Assembly (NCBI RefSeq): GCF_001401755.1
Contig: NZ_AVQK01000015.1
Span: forward strand, 62,001 to 126,000
DNA length: 64,000 nt
Origin: Aquimarina longa SW024
GTDB taxonomy: Bacteria; Bacteroidota; Bacteroidia; Flavobacteriales; Flavobacteriaceae
Direction of reading: 5' to 3'
How positions within the stretch are numbered: position 1 is the stretch's first letter; each line of letters begins with the position of its first letter. A model generated the notes under the pieces. That model saw only the letters and a list, made by a program, of their open reading frames with translations. It was not told the origin of the DNA and did not search any database. The position numbers were made by a program, and so were the translations under genes. Positions 46,718 to 54,853 of this stretch are shown here, piece after piece.

Positions 46718-47019
46718 CCTTTATGTTTTTTTTTAGTTACTGACTTACGATTATGTTTAGGTCTTAGTTAACTAAATCCGTAAAGGTTTTTGGGATCATC
46801 AGAGAGTACATATACCCTATACCTATGGATTAGTTGCTGCGTAAAAACCGTAGAATTAGTACTGCTTTTTTATGGTTGTTGGTTTGTAGTTTTTTTTAAA
46901 TACTGTTACCCAAATGTACCCTTATATATAGGGGTATACAAGGGGTTGATCAGGGGAAAAAACCCCTTTTTTTATTACGATTATTCCTACACCTATCTTT
47001 TTGATCTTTTTTAATGTTT
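46718..47019. other. Spacer upstream of vgrG
   Basis: About 300 bases. It must hold the vgrG operon promoter on the minus strand. A plus-strand open frame of 74 codons has poor composition and is not accepted. The only clear structure is the plus-strand terminator at 46940-46973. Confidence 0.4.
46940..46973 (+). terminator. Plus-strand terminator without a gene in front
   Basis: AAGGGGTT (46940-46947) pairs with AACCCCTT (46961-46968), then seven T in all. It faces away from vgrG. It may end an RNA antisense to the vgrG leader. Confidence 0.5.
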
Positions 47020-47193
47020 TTAAGTGTCTTTATGCTCATGATACCTAGCATAGATCCATGCATATATTTTTATGTAACGGGGGTCATCCTCTAATAGTTT
47101 ATTTTCAAAATCTGATGTATTGATGTTTAGTAGTTCTAGGATACCGAATACGATTTCTTTTGGTACTTCTTCTAAGTTGTCTTCTACTAGCAT
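47020..47193 (-). CDS. 57-aa hypothetical protein
   Basis: ATG at 47193, stop at 47020-47022. The product begins MLVEDNLEEVPKEIVFGILE and ends YARYHEHKDT; it is acidic, helical and rich in aromatic residues near the end. It lies about 300 bp upstream of vgrG on the same strand. No family is recognised. Its coherent composition over 57 codons makes it likely to be real. Confidence 0.5.
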   Translation of the reverse strand: MLVEDNLEEVPKEIVFGILELLNINTSDFENKLLEDDPRYIKIYAWIYARYHEHKDT

Positions 47194-47236
47194 TATTGTT
47201 TTTTTATATATGTTATTATTGATCTAAAAAAGGATA

Positions 47237-47297
47237 CAAGAGCATTTATGTACACAGAGGACTACAGTGGGGGTAATGTGTACAAAAATTACTCTTG
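47237..47297. repeat. Nested inverted repeat
   Basis: Outer arms CAAGAG (47237-47242) and CTCTTG (47292-47297), inner arms TGTACACA (47249-47256) and TGTGTACA (47277-47284), all perfect. Could be a protein-binding site or RNA fold. Confidence 0.5.
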
Positions 47298-47336
47298 CTT
47301 TCCTCATTGGGGGACTACTAGAATTTTTAAAAAATA

Positions 47337-47414
47337 CAGGGGCAATTGATTGGTATATAGTATACATTATATGTCCCCAAGCTATAACCTATCATTACTA
47401 TAGTATTGCCCCTG
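47337..47414. repeat. Long-range inverted repeat
   Basis: CAGGGGCAAT (47337-47346) pairs perfectly with ATTGCCCCTG (47405-47414) around a 58-base AT-rich loop. It lies 40 bp after the nested repeat. There is no T-run, so it is not a simple terminator. Confidence 0.45.
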
Positions 47415-47426
47415 ACCTATATTTTA

Positions 47427-47498
47427 TTAATTACTTTTTTTAGTTATTAGACAGCCTATTCCAAAACCTATTAGAAATAATACTATATGGTCTATCAT
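47427..47498 (-). CDS. Possible 23-aa membrane peptide
   Basis: ATG at 47498, stop at 47427-47429: MIDHIVLFLIGFGIGCLITK plus KSN. One hydrophobic stretch with Lys at the end, like small phage or toxin-type membrane peptides. Too short for certainty. Confidence 0.25.
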   Translation of the reverse strand: MIDHIVLFLIGFGIGCLITKKSN

Positions 47499-47702
47499 TT
47501 ATCTATATTTTTATGTTTAGAGCGAGGTATTTAGTTTGTTTGCTAGTTAGCAAAGACATCTGATACGTAGCATATTGGTATACTGATAGAAAAAAGGAAG
47601 ATTGTCAAAATAGAAAATAAACTCTATGTATACCTTTTTACTATAACACATCATGTATTACATTGCTATCGTACCCGACATCTTTGCACAAACTAACTCA
47701 AC

Positions 47703-47996
47703 TTAATTTACACTCACTCTACTATTTTTAGGGATCACCTTTTTTAGGGATAATGGTTTATACTGTCTAATATCATCTATATTTAAAGGAGATTTACGGA
47801 TTATGGATGCAATCTCACCAGAGTTTAATCCCTGCCGATTAGATTCTTGTATCCATAGTCGTAATAATAAGGCGTAGCCTCTATAGCTTTCTACACAGCA
47901 ATTAAACTCCCATTGCTTAATGTGTAATATAGCGAATACACGTTCTTCAAAAAGACGTACTCTTCTTTCTTTTTCTTGGGTGGTACTTGTTTTCAT
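47703..47996 (-). CDS. Hypothetical protein, helical
   Basis: 97 aa. Basic helical start (QEKERRVRLFEERVFAILH), a middle with CCVESYRGYALLLRLWIQES, and an end with Lys-rich strands. No family is known to me. It lies 12 bp after the next HTH-type gene and is likely translated with it. Confidence 0.55.
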   Translation of the reverse strand: MKTSTTQEKERRVRLFEERVFAILHIKQWEFNCCVESYRGYALLLRLWIQESNRQGLNSGEIASIIRKSPLNIDDIRQYKPLSLKKVIPKNSRVSVN

Positions 47997-48008
47997 ATCT
48001 ATTTTATT

Positions 48009-48287
48009 TTAGGGGTGTTGTATTAATTTAGTAAACTCTTTTTGTAATAGCATCAAAAGATTCTTTCCCTTTTTGATTTGATCTTTTTGCGTATTTATCG
48101 CTGTTTCTATCATCTCCTTTAGAATAGTTTTATCTGGGGATTTTTTTTTTCGATCTCTTATATTAATAATAGTATTATAATGCACATCATATTTTTTAGC
48201 TATTGCGCGTAGCTGCGATGTAGATAATGATTCTTTTAATAATGTAGATAATACACTACTTATAGGATTGTTATTATCTGATGCCAT
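48009..48287 (-). CDS. Small helix-turn-helix protein
   Basis: 92 aa. Residues 23-50 (LRAIAKKYDVHYNTIINIRD) fit a DNA-binding helix-turn-helix, followed by basic RKKKSPDKT and a long helix. Probably an element regulator. Upstream gene of a short minus-strand pair with the 97-aa protein. Confidence 0.6.
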   Translation of the reverse strand: MASDNNNPISSVLSTLLKESLSTSQLRAIAKKYDVHYNTIINIRDRKKKSPDKTILKEMIETAINTQKDQIKKGKNLLMLLQKEFTKLIQHP

Positions 48288-48299
48288 ATCTCAAAAAAA

Positions 48300-48374
48300 T
48301 TATAGTTCTATGATATACCAATAGCCTATAAGCTCAATAGTACGTAAATCATCAATTGTTGATACTGTTTTCAT
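48300..48374 (-). CDS. Possible 24-aa leader peptide
   Basis: ATG 48374 to stop 48300-48302: MKTVSTIDDLRTIELIGYWY and four more residues. It lies 12 bp before the helix-turn-helix gene and could be a translated leader. Weak support. Confidence 0.25.
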   Translation of the reverse strand: MKTVSTIDDLRTIELIGYWYIIEL

Positions 48375-48510
48375 ATATTTGTATTTTGTATTTTACTTTA
48401 GGTAAAAATAAGGGTAATTTTTATCAAAAACAATATAAATAAAGAGAAATATTTCTCTTTATTTACTCATCATGTATTTATTATTAAATTTTTAACTGAT
48501 TTATAGTGTT

Positions 48511-48909
48511 TTGAATATCAAAGAAGAGAGAAAGAAAAGAAGTATGACACAGCAAGATTTTGCTGATTTATTATGTGTGACTAGAAAAACAATTGTGAAC
48601 TACGAGTCTGGGAGTAATATTCCCGAACATAAAAAGAAGTTATTTGGAAATATCCTTAAAAACTATGATATATCTTATGGTTTTAAAGATGATAATAGTC
48701 TAGTAAATAATAATGAAGTTATAAAAGTGATTACTGAAAAATTTGAAGGAATTACAGAAGATGAAGTTGCATTATATTTTAATTCTAGAAAAGAGAGTAT
48801 GTTAAAAAATCCTTTGATAAAATCTATTATTAAATCAGAAGCATGGAAGATTATTGAGCTTGAAATGCAAAGTATTTTAATAGAGAAAAGGTCAGAAACT
48901 AAAGAATAG
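48511..48909 (+). CDS. XRE-family repressor
   Basis: 132 aa from a TTG start at 48511, the only start giving the full N-terminal helix (NIKEERKKRSMTQQDFADLL). Helix-turn-helix residues 13-45 with VTRKTIVNYESGSNIP. The C-terminal part is helical and acidic, of unknown role. It is the only plus-strand gene in the middle of the element and is divergent from the minus-strand pair to its left, the layout of a phage-type repressor switch. Confidence 0.75.
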   Translation: MNIKEERKKRSMTQQDFADLLCVTRKTIVNYESGSNIPEHKKKLFGNILKNYDISYGFKDDNSLVNNNEVIKVITEKFEGITEDEVALYFNSRKESMLKNPLIKSIIKSEAWKIIELEMQSILIEKRSETKE

Positions 48910-48912
48910 AAC

Positions 48913-49134
48913 TTAGTAACTTTTTAACTTTATAGTTAATCGTTCTAAAAATTGATGTTTTGTCATTATTTTTTGGTTTCTAAAAGCCTCAATAGATTTT
49001 TTTTTTATTTCTCCTATTTTTTTTTCATTTTCCTTAATAGCCAAAATCATCAATTGATTAAGGCTATCCCTACTTGTTATAAATCCTTTCTTTTCTAATT
49101 CTTTTACTATTTTAATTTCTTCTTTCCCCATCAT
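48913..49134 (-). CDS. Small charged protein
   Basis: 73 aa from ATG 49134. The frame opens at 49212, but that would overlap the upstream membrane-protein gene by 74 bases, so the shorter form is chosen. Helical and highly charged (MMGKEEIKIVKELEKKGFIT, later IGEIKKKSIEAFRNQK), 4 bp after the stop of the membrane-protein gene. No family recognised. Confidence 0.45.
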   Translation of the reverse strand: MMGKEEIKIVKELEKKGFITSRDSLNQLMILAIKENEKKIGEIKKKSIEAFRNQKIMTKHQFLERLTIKLKSY

Positions 49135-49138
49135 CGCC

Positions 49139-49807
49139 TTATTTACTTGTCTTTTTGAGAACTTCCCACATATCTTTATCAAAGGATTTCTTATCCAATG
49201 TATGGAAATCATTATTTCTTGTACTTACAATAAATGAAATTAAGTCTCGTATTTTTAACTTTAGGTGGTAAGAATTACGTATTACTTTAAGGTAAATCAG
49301 ATAAGATATTCTTGATACTAAAATCAAAAATTCGTTAGAAAAAATAACTATTGAAGACATTATTAATGCTGTACTCCAGCCTACTAATTCTGTGTAAAAA
49401 CCTTCATCAATTTTATCTACAGGAAGAAGAATAAATGTAAGTTGATAGCAATATATTAAAAGAGTAGGGAATAAAAATTGTTTAATCGTCAACTTTTTTT
49501 TGAGAATAGTTATTGGCTTAGGGTTTAAGAAAAAAATAGAAATGAATATAATTGGTGATACTTTAGATAAAAAAGCAAATAGAAATGAATAGGATGATGT
49601 AAAACCATTAAAATCCCATTCATAGCCTAATATTGAAACAACTTCTACCTTCGGAAAAAAACGATAGCTATATAAAATAAAAGGTAATATAGCTATCGAA
49701 GTATAGCAGAATATACTTTTTAAATTTTCACCCTCTCGATCCTGGTTCGATTTCGTCTTTATCAATAAGTTTTTGAGGTTTTTGCACCTCTTCGATTCCT
49801 GTTTCAT
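49139..49807 (-). CDS. Four-helix membrane protein
   Basis: 222 aa. Four hydrophobic segments at about 31-47, 69-92, 107-127 and 140-165. Basic N- and C-terminal tails. Starts inside the small lipoprotein gene in another frame (80 bases shared); a later start TTG is possible. No homology recognised. The pairing with a small lipoprotein suggests a membrane-envelope unit. Confidence 0.55.
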   Translation of the reverse strand: MKQESKRCKNLKNLLIKTKSNQDREGENLKSIFCYTSIAILPFILYSYRFFPKVEVVSILGYEWDFNGFTSSYSFLFAFLSKVSPIIFISIFFLNPKPITILKKKLTIKQFLFPTLLIYCYQLTFILLPVDKIDEGFYTELVGWSTALIMSSIVIFSNEFLILVSRISYLIYLKVIRNSYHLKLKIRDLISFIVSTRNNDFHTLDKKSFDKDMWEVLKKTSK

Positions 49808-49886
49808 TATCTATTGTTTGTTTCTCACAGCTACTTATCAAAACGATCATAAGTAACATGCTTACTAAAGTAATTAGGGTTTTCAT
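49728..49886 (-). CDS. 52-aa small lipoprotein
   Basis: ATG 49886 to TGA 49728-49730. Signal MKTLITLVSMLLMIVLISSC with the lipid Cys at residue 20, then a short acidic tail with IDKDEIEPGSRG at the end. I recall similar tiny lipoproteins ending in DEIEPGDR-type motifs in Bacteroidota. Its 3' half overlaps the start of the membrane-protein gene in another frame. Confidence 0.6.
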   Translation of the reverse strand: MKTLITLVSMLLMIVLISSCEKQTIDNETGIEEVQKPQKLIDKDEIEPGSRG

Positions 49887-50434
49887 TTGGAGTTGTATTT
49901 TATGAATTAGTGTTTCTAAAATACAACTAAATATTTGATTCTCTATATGTTGTTAGAAAACAGTCAAATATACTAAAGAAGAAAGTGTATTTAAATACGG
50001 TTTCCCCGTAAATCGCTAATTTTGTGTGAGTAAAACAATATTATGCCATTGGTAATTAGAGGTTTATACGATGTTTTTTTTTTGTTAAAAATGCTGATTT
50101 CCCCTAACTATTCAGAAATACTAATCCTATGTTTTAGATAAACAGTATTTTAAATGTGGTTTTACACCTTTTTTTCCCTTAAAAAGGGTAAAAATTTACC
50201 TTTTTTTAACATTTTTTTTTACTGAAAACGTCAGATATTTAATTGTCCGTTATAAAAATCAACCTTTTATATCTTTAATTCGTTAATAATCAAAAGATTA
50301 CATGTATTGGTAATAAGTATTTTTACTATGGTTTTACCGTAATTTTTAGTTAAAAAATGTGGTTTTCCGTAATTTAGGATTTAGAGAAGGAGTGTAGACG
50401 ATAAAGTAGGAAATGGAAAGAACATTTATAGTTT
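49887..50434. other. Gene-free stretch with a recurring motif
   Basis: About 550 bases, no gene. GGTTT followed by two or three bases and CCGTAA recurs at 49999-50011, 50330-50342 and 50361-50372, with a partial copy at 50158-50167; the last two are 31 bp apart. This may be an operator or iteron array controlling the element. It contains the promoter for the small-lipoprotein gene. Confidence 0.45.
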
Positions 50435-51058
50435 CTATGACAACAATATATAATTTCCTTTACGTTGTCCTGATTTGTATAATTTCGCTAGTGTGGTATG
50501 GTGTTTACCAAATCGTTTTTGAAAGTGTGGTTTGTCTTTATCTTGTTTATCTTTAACTTGTTTCCAGTCGCCACCCCACTCAAAGCCTAATGATTTTCCT
50601 AAGTTGCCTATTTTTTGCCAATTGGGATTATTCCATAACGCTTTCCCGTTTTTGATTTCTACGACATCGAACGCAAGACCGTAATTATGATAGCTTTCCC
50701 CTGCTTTTGCATTGGTTACTCTTTTACCAGGAGCGGATCTTCCTTTTTTGTATAATCGGTTTTGTTCTTGCCATGTTCTAAGGGCAGAGGTAACACGTAA
50801 TTTAATGCCTAGTTCTTTTTCTGCTCTTATAATAAACTCTTTTGTTTTAGCTCTTATATCGGGGTGTAGGGTATCTATTCTACGATTAGAATAGATATCC
50901 CATGTTTTTTGCTTGATATAGTTAATGGTATTCATAGCAGTTTTTTTAAGCTTTTTTCTTTTTTTGTAAGCAATAGCAATGATGATGAATAGCACAATGA
51001 CAAGGAGTATTTTAGCAGTTCGATTAGGGGTAAATTTGATATTCATAATCTTAGTCAA
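50435..51058 (-). CDS. Membrane-anchored M15 peptidase (lysin-like)
   Basis: 207 aa. One N-terminal membrane helix (ILLVIVLFIIIAIAYKK, residues about 13-29), then a VanY/endolysin-type M15 domain: SYHNYGLAFDVVE with zinc His near 123 and Asp near 130, and DKPHFQ with the third ligand His. It cleaves peptidoglycan stem peptides. Single-pass anchoring facing the periplasm is unusual for a host-lysis enzyme and fits an entry or virion-membrane lysin. Last gene of the unrecognised operon; overlaps its neighbour by 8 bp. Confidence 0.82.
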   Translation of the reverse strand: MTKIMNIKFTPNRTAKILLVIVLFIIIAIAYKKRKKLKKTAMNTINYIKQKTWDIYSNRRIDTLHPDIRAKTKEFIIRAEKELGIKLRVTSALRTWQEQNRLYKKGRSAPGKRVTNAKAGESYHNYGLAFDVVEIKNGKALWNNPNWQKIGNLGKSLGFEWGGDWKQVKDKQDKDKPHFQKRFGKHHTTLAKLYKSGQRKGNYILLS

Positions 51059-51473
51059 TAATATTTTTCCAGTCCTGAAATTCTTTAGGGCTTAATTCTT
51101 TTCGTAATCTATCGGTTAGCGATTCTTCAAACTTTAAGCGGTATGCGTCTGCAATGGGCTGTAATTGCCCTTTGGTTTGGTAGCCTAAACGCTCAATTTC
51201 CTTTTCGTCCGTTCCGTCGGCATTAATCATCCACGATATACCAGAGGGATTAGCTGCCGACCTATATTGTTGCGCTAATTGGTTAACGTCTCTAGCTTCG
51301 TTTTGGTTAAATTTTCGCTGTCTGTAGTTGTAGATCATTTTTTTAATTTTTCTTCTAAAAACGAAATACAGAATAACAATGAGCAGTACTATTTGTACTT
51401 TTCTGTTTGATAATAGATTACCAAACATAGCGGTTGTACCTTTTAGAGCTTCTGCAATGATTAATGGATTCAT
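51051..51473 (-). CDS. Single-pass membrane protein of the unknown operon
   Basis: 140 aa. A membrane helix at about residues 26-42 (VQIVLLIVILYFVFRR) is followed by basic residues and a soluble region of about 95 residues (ending LSPKEFQDWKNI). ISWMINADGTDEKEIERLGY may form a substrate-like or docking helix. No family recognised. It overlaps the M15 gene by 8 bp, so both proteins are made in step. Confidence 0.6.
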   Translation of the reverse strand: MNPLIIAEALKGTTAMFGNLLSNRKVQIVLLIVILYFVFRRKIKKMIYNYRQRKFNQNEARDVNQLAQQYRSAANPSGISWMINADGTDEKEIERLGYQTKGQLQPIADAYRLKFEESLTDRLRKELSPKEFQDWKNIID

Positions 51474-51505
51474 GATATATAGAGTAAGGGGGTTATAAAA
51501 AGGTA

Positions 51506-51754
51506 TTATGAGAAACGTTCAAAGGCTTTTTTAGCTATTTTAATGTAGTCTGTCATGCTCAATTCTTCCCCCTCTTCTGGTATTACTTCTTTTATAAAAT
51601 CAACAATATCGGGATGCTCGACTATAATAGAAGTAGAAGTTATAAAGTCCTCATGTTCTAAATGATCTTGAAGATCTTGAAACGCTTGTAATTTTTCCTG
51701 TAGTTGTTCTTTGTTTTCGGCAGGTACGGTAAGCGATATATTAAAGTCCTTCAT
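51506..51754 (-). CDS. Small acidic protein of the unknown operon
   Basis: 82 aa from ATG 51754, preferred over 51805 because it starts with MKDFNISLTVPAENKEQLQE and shortens the overlap with the upstream gene to 14 bp. Alpha/beta with many Glu and Asp residues. It has no membrane helix and no recognised family. Confidence 0.55.
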   Translation of the reverse strand: MKDFNISLTVPAENKEQLQEKLQAFQDLQDHLEHEDFITSTSIIVEHPDIVDFIKEVIPEEGEELSMTDYIKIAKKAFERFS

Positions 51755-52703
51755 GGTCTGTTGTGTTTTGTGTTTGGTCATCATCATCAGTAGGCAGATT
51801 ATCATTTGTATTGTTTTCTATTTGACTGTTTTCGACTTCTGGAGCTTGGTCTACTTCTTGATGATCGTACACCGCTATATCCAATAGCTCGTTATCCTCT
51901 GTTAGTTCATTTTCTTCTGGCTCATCGATAGAAAACTGAACGGGATTTCTAGGTTTTGGCTTTTGTTTTGATTTTTCTTTTTCTACTGTTCCTAATGGTG
52001 TTTTTTTTCCAAACGGATTTGTTTTTATCCATTCATTGATAACACCTCCTAGTGTAGAGGGGATGAGCTTGACATAACCTTTTAACTGATCGGTCATTTC
52101 TGCTTCTTTTTCTGCTACTATACTTTCTTTAATCGTTAGATCTTGCTCTCGCTCTGCTATTCTACTTTCGCGCTCGGAAAGCATCATTTCTTTAAATTTT
52201 AGCGTTTGTTCTGCTAATTTGTTATGTAAATCAGATTGATAGCGTTGTTCTTTTAGCTCGCTTTCTTTTCGCAATCCCTCCAATTGTATTTCCATTTCTT
52301 GACGCATTATATCGCTAGGAGCTTCGATAATTGGTGTTGCGTCTTGTGGAGATGAAAAATTAATGTTCACATTACCATTTTTATCTACTTTATGGGCTAC
52401 ACCGTTAATGTTTATCGTTTCTTCTTCTTCTGGCTCAACCCACTCGATTGTCTCATTAATACGAATAAAAATAGGTGCGTTTTGTCGGCTTGATTGTTCG
52501 TTAGTTCCAAATTTTACCTGTACTTCTGCGTCTACATTGTCGCTTATAATTGCGTCTAATACTTCACCGAAGCTACGCCCATCGGTTATATCTTCGCTAG
52601 ATGTAATACTTATTCCGCTTTCGTCCTTTATATTCCAGTACTTGTATCTTGCTATTTTCTTTTTTGCCAGATCAGGGGCGATGTAGTTTTTTACTTTTTT
52701 CAT
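51741..52703 (-). CDS. Coiled-coil protein of the unknown operon
   Basis: 320 aa. Residues 1-120 are beta-rich (KYWNIKDESGISIT, VQVKFGTNEQSS, IFIRINETIEWV, ININGVAHKVDKNGNVNIN). Residues about 130-215 are a continuous coiled coil (MRQEMEIQLEGLRKESELK onward). Then a basic segment and a 70-residue acidic tail with many Glu, Asp and Asn. A head-stalk-tail shape like a scaffold or fibre. No known homolog. Confidence 0.6.
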   Translation of the reverse strand: MKKVKNYIAPDLAKKKIARYKYWNIKDESGISITSSEDITDGRSFGEVLDAIISDNVDAEVQVKFGTNEQSSRQNAPIFIRINETIEWVEPEEEETININGVAHKVDKNGNVNINFSSPQDATPIIEAPSDIMRQEMEIQLEGLRKESELKEQRYQSDLHNKLAEQTLKFKEMMLSERESRIAEREQDLTIKESIVAEKEAEMTDQLKGYVKLIPSTLGGVINEWIKTNPFGKKTPLGTVEKEKSKQKPKPRNPVQFSIDEPEENELTEDNELLDIAVYDHQEVDQAPEVENSQIENNTNDNLPTDDDDQTQNTTDHEGL

Positions 52704-52704
52704 G

Positions 52705-53034
52705 TTAATATTGTATTCTTAGCAGTTGTACAAAAAAATTGGCTTGCTCTACACTTTTAAAATGAATGTCAGATACGGCTCTAAGTATCGTATTGCTACA
52801 GTGATGTACTGTATTATTTCTATCGAGTACTATTGTTTCTGTAGCTGTGGTCATCGTTATATTGAATTTAGCTACATTGGAATGAAAATAATGTAAGTAA
52901 ACCACCTCATTAGCTTTTACTTTAATTGTTTTCGGATTCGTTATTCTTTCATCAGTAACTAGTTTTGCTAACTTATGATTTACGTAATCATCTTGCGTAA
53001 TCATGTGGGAGAGTAAGGAGTCATTACTTTTCAT
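52705..53034 (-). CDS. Small beta-rich protein 1 of the unknown operon
   Basis: 109 aa. Mostly beta strands by pattern (TIKVKANEVVYLHYF, KFNITMTTATETIVLDR, HFKSVEQANFFVQLLRI). Its order of strands and its length match the next two genes, so the three may be diverged copies of one fold, perhaps a jelly roll or similar barrel. It starts 2 bp after its upstream neighbour's stop. No family is known to me. Confidence 0.6.
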   Translation of the reverse strand: MKSNDSLLSHMITQDDYVNHKLAKLVTDERITNPKTIKVKANEVVYLHYFHSNVAKFNITMTTATETIVLDRNNTVHHCSNTILRAVSDIHFKSVEQANFFVQLLRIQY

Positions 53035-53376
53035 TTATTCATTTTTATACGTTAATAGATAAAGACTGACGTACTGAGCTGTACTTTTAATGTTGGTGAT
53101 GTTCCCCACGATAACACGACATTGGCTAAGATCTTGATCCCATGATAGTATACGTGTGTTTGGAGGTAAATCAAGCGAATCAACAAACATTGTTTCTAAG
53201 CTGTTCATTTCTAAATCAACACCGTTTAAAAAACTAATTGTTAGCTGTGTATCGTTGCTACATAATACCCCCGTCATTTGTTTCATGTTTTTGCCTACTA
53301 CGTACCGAAAGGTAAGACGTTCTTTAGCTTCAATAACAGCTCCAACAATGCGAATGATATGTGTTTTATTAGTCAT
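53035..53376 (-). CDS. Small beta-rich protein 2 of the unknown operon
   Basis: 113 aa, strand-rich: HIIRIVGAVIEAKERLTFRY, QLTISFLNGVDLEMNSL, CRVIVGNITNI and a final AQYVSLYLLTYKNE. Similar in size and pattern to its two neighbours. Its start overlaps the end of protein 3 by 8 bp and its stop lies directly before the start of protein 1, so the three are made as a set. Confidence 0.6.
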   Translation of the reverse strand: MTNKTHIIRIVGAVIEAKERLTFRYVVGKNMKQMTGVLCSNDTQLTISFLNGVDLEMNSLETMFVDSLDLPPNTRILSWDQDLSQCRVIVGNITNIKSTAQYVSLYLLTYKNE

Positions 53377-53722
53377 TGGTTAGGAGCATATATATTTTCA
53401 AACTATAAGGGTATGCAGTTGCATTACCACTGTCTATGTACTCAACCTCCACTTTTTTACCATCTGCAATTTCTGATAATGAAAAAAAACGTTCGTTCGG
53501 TGTGACATGGCTAGAAGATTGTAAAAATTCGACTTCGAAATTTTTAGGAAACACCTCTGCGCCTGCAATCGTAAATGATCTTAGTAGATGTCCTTTTCCT
53601 ATACTACTTAATATTGCTATTCCACCTATTTTTTTATAGTTAATGTCTAGGTTTTCGTTGAGTCGTATCACTTCATTTGCTGCCTTAACAGTGGTTTCTA
53701 ATAATTGAATTTTTGTTTTCAT
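53369..53722 (-). CDS. Small beta-rich protein 3 of the unknown operon
   Basis: 117 aa. Strands KKIGGIAILSSIGKGHLLRS, FEVEFLQSSSHVT, KKVEVEYIDSG and AYPYSLKIYMLLTND at the end. Its final strand resembles the ends of the other two. With them it could form a shell or barrel component. No recognised homolog. Confidence 0.6.
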   Translation of the reverse strand: MKTKIQLLETTVKAANEVIRLNENLDINYKKIGGIAILSSIGKGHLLRSFTIAGAEVFPKNFEVEFLQSSSHVTPNERFFSLSEIADGKKVEVEYIDSGNATAYPYSLKIYMLLTND

Positions 53723-53763
53723 TATGTTGTAATTGGAGGTTATGGAGTAGACTAGAGGGTAAT

Positions 53764-54090
53764 TTACATTCCGTAATTAAATGCTATAAAGCCTTTTATA
53801 CCATTATTGGTGGTACGCATTAAAAATGGTAGTTTTTGTGTCTCTGTTTTTGGTAGCTTGATAAGCCTATCAATAAGACTTATTGCAGTATCACTGTTTT
53901 GGCATTCGGTAAGCTCTTTTTGTATGTTTTTTATTTTGGCTTCATACTTTATTACGTTCTCATTTGCATTTTTTTTGACTTTTTCTAGTTCTTCAACTTG
54001 TTTTTTTACTTGAATATCTCTTTTTTTTAGCAAGTCAATTAGCTCTACTTTGACAAGATTAGTATAATCAGGATTGTTCATTGTACTCAT
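53764..54090 (-). CDS. Coiled-coil protein of the unknown operon
   Basis: 108 aa. Residues 10-70 are a coiled coil (LVKVELIDLLKKRDIQVKKQ, then VEELEKVKKNANEN). The short rest (LPFLMRTTNNGIKGFIAFNY) is hydrophobic but not a helix span. No family is recognised. The gaps to its neighbours are 41 and 78 bp. Confidence 0.55.
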   Translation of the reverse strand: MSTMNNPDYTNLVKVELIDLLKKRDIQVKKQVEELEKVKKNANENVIKYEAKIKNIQKELTECQNSDTAISLIDRLIKLPKTETQKLPFLMRTTNNGIKGFIAFNYGM

Positions 54091-54168
54091 ATTATGTTAT
54101 GTTTTTAAAAAGCTACTGTATATATTTTGTAGGAGTACAGTAGCTTTAGGGTTACATTGGGGAAATAA

Positions 54169-54813
54169 TTAATAGCTGTATACGCTTGTTCCTTCGAGAA
54201 ATATTTTTAAAAATCCTTGAACCTCATTTGGTAGATTAACATTAAACTCAATTGGTGTTTGGGGGTTGATTATTTTAGGGTTATTTAGGACATACAAACC
54301 AAAAGGTTTAGTCGTATTATAGCCGAAAAAACCATCAAAAAATTTACGAATCGGTTGTTTTTCAAAAACTTTTTGACCGTTCAATTCTAGTTCCCATTCG
54401 CCATTAAGTAAGTCCGCAGGAAATGTATCTGTAAAACGCCCTTCTATGCTATCTTTATCAAAGAGCAAACGGATTCCTGAGAGTGTTAAAAACCTGTCTT
54501 TGTTCAGCTTACCATTATCAATATTTGTCATACCTAATTTTTCTGAGGTAGATAGTTTGATAAGTTCAGAACGTGTACCTTTTAGTTCATTTGTAGCATA
54601 ATAGGGGGCATCACTTATCTGTGCTTTACCACGTATTAAATCTTGTTGTAATTGTCGTGGTAACTTATGTACTCTGTCTAAAAAGTGTCGTCTGAATCGG
54701 GATGCTCCGATTTCGGATTTTACAGCCTGTTGAGCTTTAGTATGTCTTCCTCTTCGTCCGTCTATTTCTCCTAATCCTGCTAATATGATTTCATCGTTTG
54801 TTAAATCGTCCAT
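54169..54813 (-). CDS. 214-aa protein with beta-rich second half
   Basis: The first 75 residues are basic and helical (RRGRHTKAQQAVKSEIGASR, RHFLDRVHKLPRQLQQDLIR). From about 90 on it is strand-rich (RFLTLSGIRLLFDKDS, GEWELELNGQKVFEKQP, IEFNVNLPNEV, GFLKIFLEGTSVYSY). This plan, a basic arm in front of a beta-barrel, is what one expects of a small capsid-type protein, but I have no homology to prove that. The gene follows the 1011-aa gene after 40 bp. Confidence 0.6.
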   Translation of the reverse strand: MDDLTNDEIILAGLGEIDGRRGRHTKAQQAVKSEIGASRFRRHFLDRVHKLPRQLQQDLIRGKAQISDAPYYATNELKGTRSELIKLSTSEKLGMTNIDNGKLNKDRFLTLSGIRLLFDKDSIEGRFTDTFPADLLNGEWELELNGQKVFEKQPIRKFFDGFFGYNTTKPFGLYVLNNPKIINPQTPIEFNVNLPNEVQGFLKIFLEGTSVYSY

Positions 54814-54853
54814 TGTGTTTTTGGTGTTTAAAAAAATTACTTTTTGTGTATGA

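Noticed and set aside
46790..47014. Plus-strand open frame of 74 codons upstream of vgrG
   Set aside because: Cys/Tyr/Val-rich chance composition and it reads through a terminator hairpin.
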